DNA of 64,000 nt from Microbacterium luticocti DSM 19459 (GTDB lineage: Bacteria > Actinomycetota > Actinomycetes > Actinomycetales > Microbacteriaceae), in assembly GCF_000422405.1 (NCBI RefSeq), contig NZ_AULS01000003.1, positions 171,937 through 235,936 on the forward strand, in the 5' to 3' direction. This document shows positions 60,439 through 64,000 of this stretch, piece by piece. The position numbers were made by a program, and so were the translations under genes. Numbering within the stretch: the first letter of the stretch is position 1; every line of letters begins with the position of its first letter. The notes under the pieces are model-generated. The model was given only the letters and a program-made list of their open reading frames with translations, made no database searches and was not told the origin of the DNA.

Positions 60439-61494
60439 TCAGGGGCGTAGGAACGGGTCGGCGTACAGCTCGGCCTGCACGGTGAACCCGAAGATGGCCC
60501 GCCCGGAGTTCCAGACCGCGGCGGCACCGGCACGGAGCAGGTCGATGGGCCGGCTCCCGGCATCCATCACCCGCAGTGCGGGCCCGTCGATGCGCACCGT
60601 CGCGTCGCCGACCCGGGTGGTGTCGCCGTCGGTCTGCACGGCCGGGTACGGCTCGAACAGCTGACGCAGGTCTTCGACGATGTAGGTGGGGCGGCTGTTC
60701 GCGGGGGCGGCCAGCACGTGCTTGGGGCGGTCGACGCCGGTGAGCACCAGCGCCGAGGGGATGCCGGCGGCCTGCGCGCCGGCGATGTCGGTGTCGAGCC
60801 GGTCGCCGATGAACAGCGGGCTGCGGGCGGCGAACCGCGACACCGCCTCGTGGAAGATGGGCGGCTCCGGTTTGCCGGCGACGGTGGCCAGTCGCCCGAC
60901 GGCGGTGTGCACGGCCGACACGAGGGTGCCGTTGCCCGGCGCGATGCCTCGGGCCTGTGGGATGGTCCAGTCGGTATTGGTGGCGATCCAGGGGATGCCG
61001 CCGTCTTCTTCGGGAACCTTCAGTGCGAAGGCGGCTTCGGCCAGGTGCGTCCAGGCGATGTCGGGTGAGAAGCCCTGCACCACGGCGGCCGGGCGGTCGT
61101 CGGCGCTCCCGGTGACCGTATAGCCGGCGCGGGCGACCTCGGTGACCAGGCCTTCGCCGCCGACGACGAGGATCGTGGCAGGCGGCTGCACCATCGTGCG
61201 CAGCAGCCGTACGGCCGCCTGCGGGCTGGTGACGATGTCGTCGGGCGCGGTGCGCTCGAGACCCAGCTCGCGCAGGTGTGCGGCGACGTCGGCGTCGGTG
61301 CGCGATGCGTTGTTGGTGATGTAGCCCAGCCGACGGCCTTCCGCGGCCGCGCGGTTGAGACTCTCGACGGCGTGCGGCAGCGCCCCGGCCCCGGCGTAGA
61401 CGACGCCGTCGAGGTCGGCGAGCACGGTGTCGACCCCGTCCAGGGGCGCGGGTCCGGATGCCGCGGCCCGCCGCGACCGCGAGAACAACGCCAT
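60439..61494 (-). CDS. HAD-superfamily IIA phosphatase (NagD-like)
   Basis: 351 aa. HAD motif I 'VLADLDGVVYAGAGALPHA', motif II 'ITNNASRT', and 'SPLFIGDRLDTDIAGAQAA' motif IV. A type-II cap lies in between, and a ~70-residue extra C-terminal domain 'ATVRIDGPALRVMDAG'-like follows. A sugar-phosphate or nucleotide phosphatase. Its ATG overlaps the stop of the upstream TPR-like gene. Confidence 0.9.
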   Translation of the reverse strand: MALFSRSRRAAASGPAPLDGVDTVLADLDGVVYAGAGALPHAVESLNRAAAEGRRLGYITNNASRTDADVAAHLRELGLERTAPDDIVTSPQAAVRLLRTMVQPPATILVVGGEGLVTEVARAGYTVTGSADDRPAAVVQGFSPDIAWTHLAEAAFALKVPEEDGGIPWIATNTDWTIPQARGIAPGNGTLVSAVHTAVGRLATVAGKPEPPIFHEAVSRFAARSPLFIGDRLDTDIAGAQAAGIPSALVLTGVDRPKHVLAAPANSRPTYIVEDLRQLFEPYPAVQTDGDTTRVGDATVRIDGPALRVMDAGSRPIDLLRAGAAAVWNSGRAIFGFTVQAELYADPFLRP

Positions 61495-63830
61495 CAGTCC
61501 TCGGCCTCCGGTGCCTGTGCAGGCTCGTCCTCAGCGGGTGCGGTGTCCGTGGCGACCACCGCCTCCTCCGCCGCATCCGATGCGGCGTCCCCGGCGACCA
61601 CAGCCTCCTCCGCCGCATCCGGTGCGGCGTCCGCCTCATCCGGTGCAAGGTCGGACTCATCCGGAACGACGCCCGGAGCGGCATCCGCCGGCTCGGCTGC
61701 AGCATCCGCCACACCCGGTGCGGCGTCCGCCTCATCCGGTGCGAGGTCGGACGCATCCGGCAGCACATCCGGAGCGGCATCCGCCTGCTCGGCTGCGGGA
61801 TCCGCCTCACTTGGTGCGGCATCCGCCGTATCCGATGCGAGATCCGGCTCACTCAGCGCGAGATCGACCTCACCCGATGCGGACGATGCCGTGTCGTCGC
61901 TGGAACCGGCGGCCACCTCACCCGCGTGCGAGTCGTCATCGTCATCGTCGTCGGGTGCGAGGTCTTCGACGATGACGACCTCGTGCTCACCGACGCCGTG
62001 GGCCTCGTCGAGGGCGGCAGCGGCCACGTCGGCGCGCTGGGCCCACCGCGCGGCCTCGTCGGTGCGACCGAGGTCTTCGAGCACGGTGGCGCGGGCGGCG
62101 AACAGCGCGGGACTCCACTCGAAGGCGCGGTCGGGGTCGGCTTCGGGAATCTCGAGCTCCTGCAGCGCACGGGTCGCGTCGCCGCGGTCAAGCCAGGCGC
62201 CCGACATGGCGATGGCCAGGTGTACGCGCACGTCGGTGGGCAGCGTCGCCCGGTCGACGGAACGACCGAGCTCCAGCGCGCGCTCGGGCCGGCCGACGCC
62301 GCGTTCACAGTCGACCATGAGGGCGATCTGGTCATCGCGGCCGCTGAGCCGCCGGTAGGTGCGCAGTTCGCGCAGGGCGAGTGCGAAGTCGCCGAGGGCG
62401 TACGCGGTGATCGCCACAGACTCGCGGGCGACCGGGATGCGACCGGCGTGACGCGACGCCGCCAGTGCATGCTCGTGGGCCAGCGCCGGGTCGTCGTCGA
62501 TGAGCTGCGCGGCCATGGCCAGGTGACGGGCCACGCGCTCGGCGTTCTCTTTGGTGAGGGTCTTCAGTTCGTTGCGGGCGGCGGGATGCAGGTCCTTCGG
62601 CGTCACGTCATCGGGCAGCACCGGGTCAGTCGGGCGTGCGGCACGGACATCCTGCGGGGGCCGCGACGCCCGATCGGGGCGGGCAGCACCCGAGAGCGCG
62701 TTGCGCCCGCCGTCTCGGCCGCCGCCCTCGCGATACGGTCGCCCGTCGCGACCGGAACCCTCCCCGTACGGGCGGCGCTCACCATCGGCGCGGTACGGGC
62801 GGCCCTCACCATCGGAGGAATACGGACGACGGTCACCATCGGAGCGATACGGACGACGGTCATCGGACCCGCGCTGGGCACCAGACCCACCCTCACGGTA
62901 CGGGCGGCGCTCACCGTCACCACGGTACGGGCGGCGGTCACCATCGGCACGGTACGGACGGCGCTCATCCGCCCCGTGCTGACCACCCGACCCGCCGTCG
63001 CGGTACGGACGCCGGTCACCAGACGCACGCGACCCCGTCGACTCCCCCGCGCGGTACGGACGCCGTTCACGCTCCGAACCGTACGAGCGGCGATCGCCGT
63101 CGGCGCGATAGGGGCGCCGTTCTCCGGCCCCACTCTGACCACCCGACCCGCCCTCACGGTACGGACGGCGCTCACCATCGGCGTGATGAGGCCGACGGTC
63201 ATCGGACCCGCGCTGGGCACCAGACCCACCCTCACGGTACGGGCGGCGCTCACCGTCGCCACGGTACGGGCGGCGATCATCCGCCCCGCGCTGACCAGCG
63301 GAGCCGCCGTCACGGTACGGGCGGCGCTCGCCGTCGGCGCGATACGGGCGCCGTTCTCCGGGCCCACGCTGATCACCAGACACGCCCTCACGGTACGGAC
63401 GCCGGTCACCATCGGCGCGATACGGCCGACGGTCATCGGACCCGCGCTGACCACCAGACCCACCCTCACGGTACGGACGGCGCTCACCATCGCCACGGAA
63501 CGGACGACGCTCAGCATCCGCGCGATACGGCCGACGATCATGGGAGCCCCGCTGACCACCCGCCCCGCCCTCGCGGTACGGACGGCGCTCACCATCGCCA
63601 CGGAACGGACGACGCTCAGCATCGGCGCGATACGGCCGACGGTCATCGGACCCACGCTGGCCACCAGACCCGCCCTCGCGGTACGGGCGGCGTTCGCCGC
63701 CGTCGCGCGCACCGGATGCTGCATCGCGCGAGCGATCGGACCTGTCATCGCGGTACGGACGCCCGCCGCCAGAAGCGCGGCCGGCACCTTCCCCGCCGCG
63801 TCGATCGCGGCGGTCGTCGTCCTCAGCCAT
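61494..63830 (-). CDS. RPYR-repeat / TPR-like / acidic-tail protein
   Basis: 778 aa from ATG 63830 (aaggag upstream). Three parts: residues ~1-390 are a low-complexity region of RRPYR/RRPFR units separated by Gly/Asp/Ser-rich linkers, repeating at about 26-35 residues; ~395-615 is helical and TPR-like ('RNELKTLTKENAERVARHLA', 'ERGVGRPERALELGRSVDRA'); the last ~160 residues are Ala/Asp/Pro/Glu-rich. The basic repeat resembles RGG-type RNA-binding regions, but no catalytic domain is present. Placed just after an rRNA operon and before the HAD gene. Function unknown; related shorter proteins occur in Microbacteriaceae. Confidence 0.88.
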   Translation of the reverse strand: MAEDDDRRDRRGGEGAGRASGGGRPYRDDRSDRSRDAASGARDGGERRPYREGGSGGQRGSDDRRPYRADAERRPFRGDGERRPYREGGAGGQRGSHDRRPYRADAERRPFRGDGERRPYREGGSGGQRGSDDRRPYRADGDRRPYREGVSGDQRGPGERRPYRADGERRPYRDGGSAGQRGADDRRPYRGDGERRPYREGGSGAQRGSDDRRPHHADGERRPYREGGSGGQSGAGERRPYRADGDRRSYGSERERRPYRAGESTGSRASGDRRPYRDGGSGGQHGADERRPYRADGDRRPYRGDGERRPYREGGSGAQRGSDDRRPYRSDGDRRPYSSDGEGRPYRADGERRPYGEGSGRDGRPYREGGGRDGGRNALSGAARPDRASRPPQDVRAARPTDPVLPDDVTPKDLHPAARNELKTLTKENAERVARHLAMAAQLIDDDPALAHEHALAASRHAGRIPVARESVAITAYALGDFALALRELRTYRRLSGRDDQIALMVDCERGVGRPERALELGRSVDRATLPTDVRVHLAIAMSGAWLDRGDATRALQELEIPEADPDRAFEWSPALFAARATVLEDLGRTDEAARWAQRADVAAAALDEAHGVGEHEVVIVEDLAPDDDDDDDSHAGEVAAGSSDDTASSASGEVDLALSEPDLASDTADAAPSEADPAAEQADAAPDVLPDASDLAPDEADAAPGVADAAAEPADAAPGVVPDESDLAPDEADAAPDAAEEAVVAGDAASDAAEEAVVATDTAPAEDEPAQAPEAED
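62740..63790. repeat. Degenerate coding repeats of the RPYR protein
   Basis: Successive related blocks containing cggtacgggcggcgctcacc-like sequence are visible throughout ~62740-63790. They vary in length (about 78-105 bp) but keep the frame. Not a CRISPR: spacers are not unique and the units are translated. Confidence 0.85.
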
Positions 63831-63869
63831 GTCTCTCCTTGCCCCTGACATCTTCTCCCCATAACGCAC

Positions 63870-63897
63870 GAATGGCCACCCAGTCGGGTGGCCATTC
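63870..63897. terminator. Strong hairpin between 5S rRNA and the RPYR gene
   Basis: gaatggccaccc (63870-63881) and gggtggccattc (63886-63897) form a perfect 12-bp stem with loop agtc, placed just after the 3' end of 5S rRNA on the minus strand. No T-tract follows, as often for high-GC rRNA terminators. Confidence 0.8.
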
Positions 63898-63907
63898 GCT
63901 CAAAGGG

Positions 63908-64000
63908 TGTTCGGCGGTGTCCTACTCTCCCACAGGGTCGCCCCTGCAGTACCATCGGCGCTGAGAGGCTTAGCTTCCGGGTTCGGTATGGGACCGGGCG
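63908..64000 (-). rRNA. rrf: 5S ribosomal RNA (3' part)
   Basis: The minus strand reads cgcccggtcccataccgaac ... ggacaccgccgaaca, the conserved 3' three-quarters of an actinobacterial 5S rRNA, including 'gaagctaagcctctcagcgc' and the 3' helix ending at about 63908. The 5' end is beyond the window, so 23S and 16S genes should lie further right. Confidence 0.93.

Noticed and set aside
62740..63790. Regularly repeated block that could be taken for a CRISPR array
   Set aside because: Repeat and spacer are both degenerate versions of the same coding unit, in frame, in a gene with a good start; no cas genes are nearby.

Overview
The window reads as one chromosomal segment of a very high-GC Gram-positive actinobacterium. 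Several things point to Microbacteriaceae and probably Microbacterium: extreme G/C at third codon positions, the frequent 'gatgcc/gcatcc' codon pairing, no outer-membrane secretin next to the pilus genes, and the order scpA-scpB-rluB-tyrA-cmk-der downstream of tlyA-nadK-recN-pyrG-xerD. No plasmid or complete phage is seen.

Left end (1-9.95 kb): a type IV pilus operon on the + strand. It runs from the end of a PilC platform protein through a major pilin, two minor prepilins, a large PilX-like protein and a full prepilin peptidase to PilM-PilN-PilO. A short second prepilin peptidase and a glycosyltransferase lie on the opposite strand. From 10 to 23 kb come accessory genes: a serine beta-lactamase-like hydrolase, an oxidoreductase facing its TetR regulator across a perfect palindrome, an acyl-CoA synthetase, OsmC, hemerythrin, an MFS pump with an ArsR-type regulator, DUF488, a 1047-aa tail-anchored TPR protein and a macrodomain protein. 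From 23 to 30 kb lie two molybdopterin oxidoreductases with helper genes (helical partner, DoxX, Rieske/DUF2231). From 30 to 40 kb come a PEP-utilising phosphotransferase with its own TetR and operator, a lipid kinase, a lipoate-ligase-like protein, a DHFR-like reductase/TetR/DoxX/GNAT group, and an MFS/MerR/peptidase-E group.

From 40.2 to 43.0 kb there is what I read as a decayed genomic island abutting tRNA-Pro(GGG). It holds a SUKH-4-like immunity protein, an Imm5-like immunity protein, a frameshifted relic of a C5 DNA methyltransferase, an intact-looking VbhA-Fic antitoxin-toxin pair, and a frameshifted tyrosine-integrase tail with its own hairpin terminator. This is the most interesting part of the window.

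The right third (43-64 kb) is mostly housekeeping. After a small group (GNAT, LtrA, lysoplasmalogenase, S4 protein, a NUDIX-NYN fusion), a long leftward, largely overlapping gene train runs from an RGD/RPYR-repeat TPR protein through HAD, TlyA, NadK, RecN, PyrG, NUDIX, XerD, ParA, ScpA, ScpB, RluB, TyrA and Cmk to Der. The right edge is the 3' part of a 5S rRNA on the - strand, so a ribosomal RNA operon lies beyond the window.

A recurrent feature is short tandem duplication (16, 33, 38, ~30, ~52 and ~59 bp units) and a dispersed inverted-repeat element in intergenic DNA. Some of these units are translated (PilN, ScpA, the RPYR protein).
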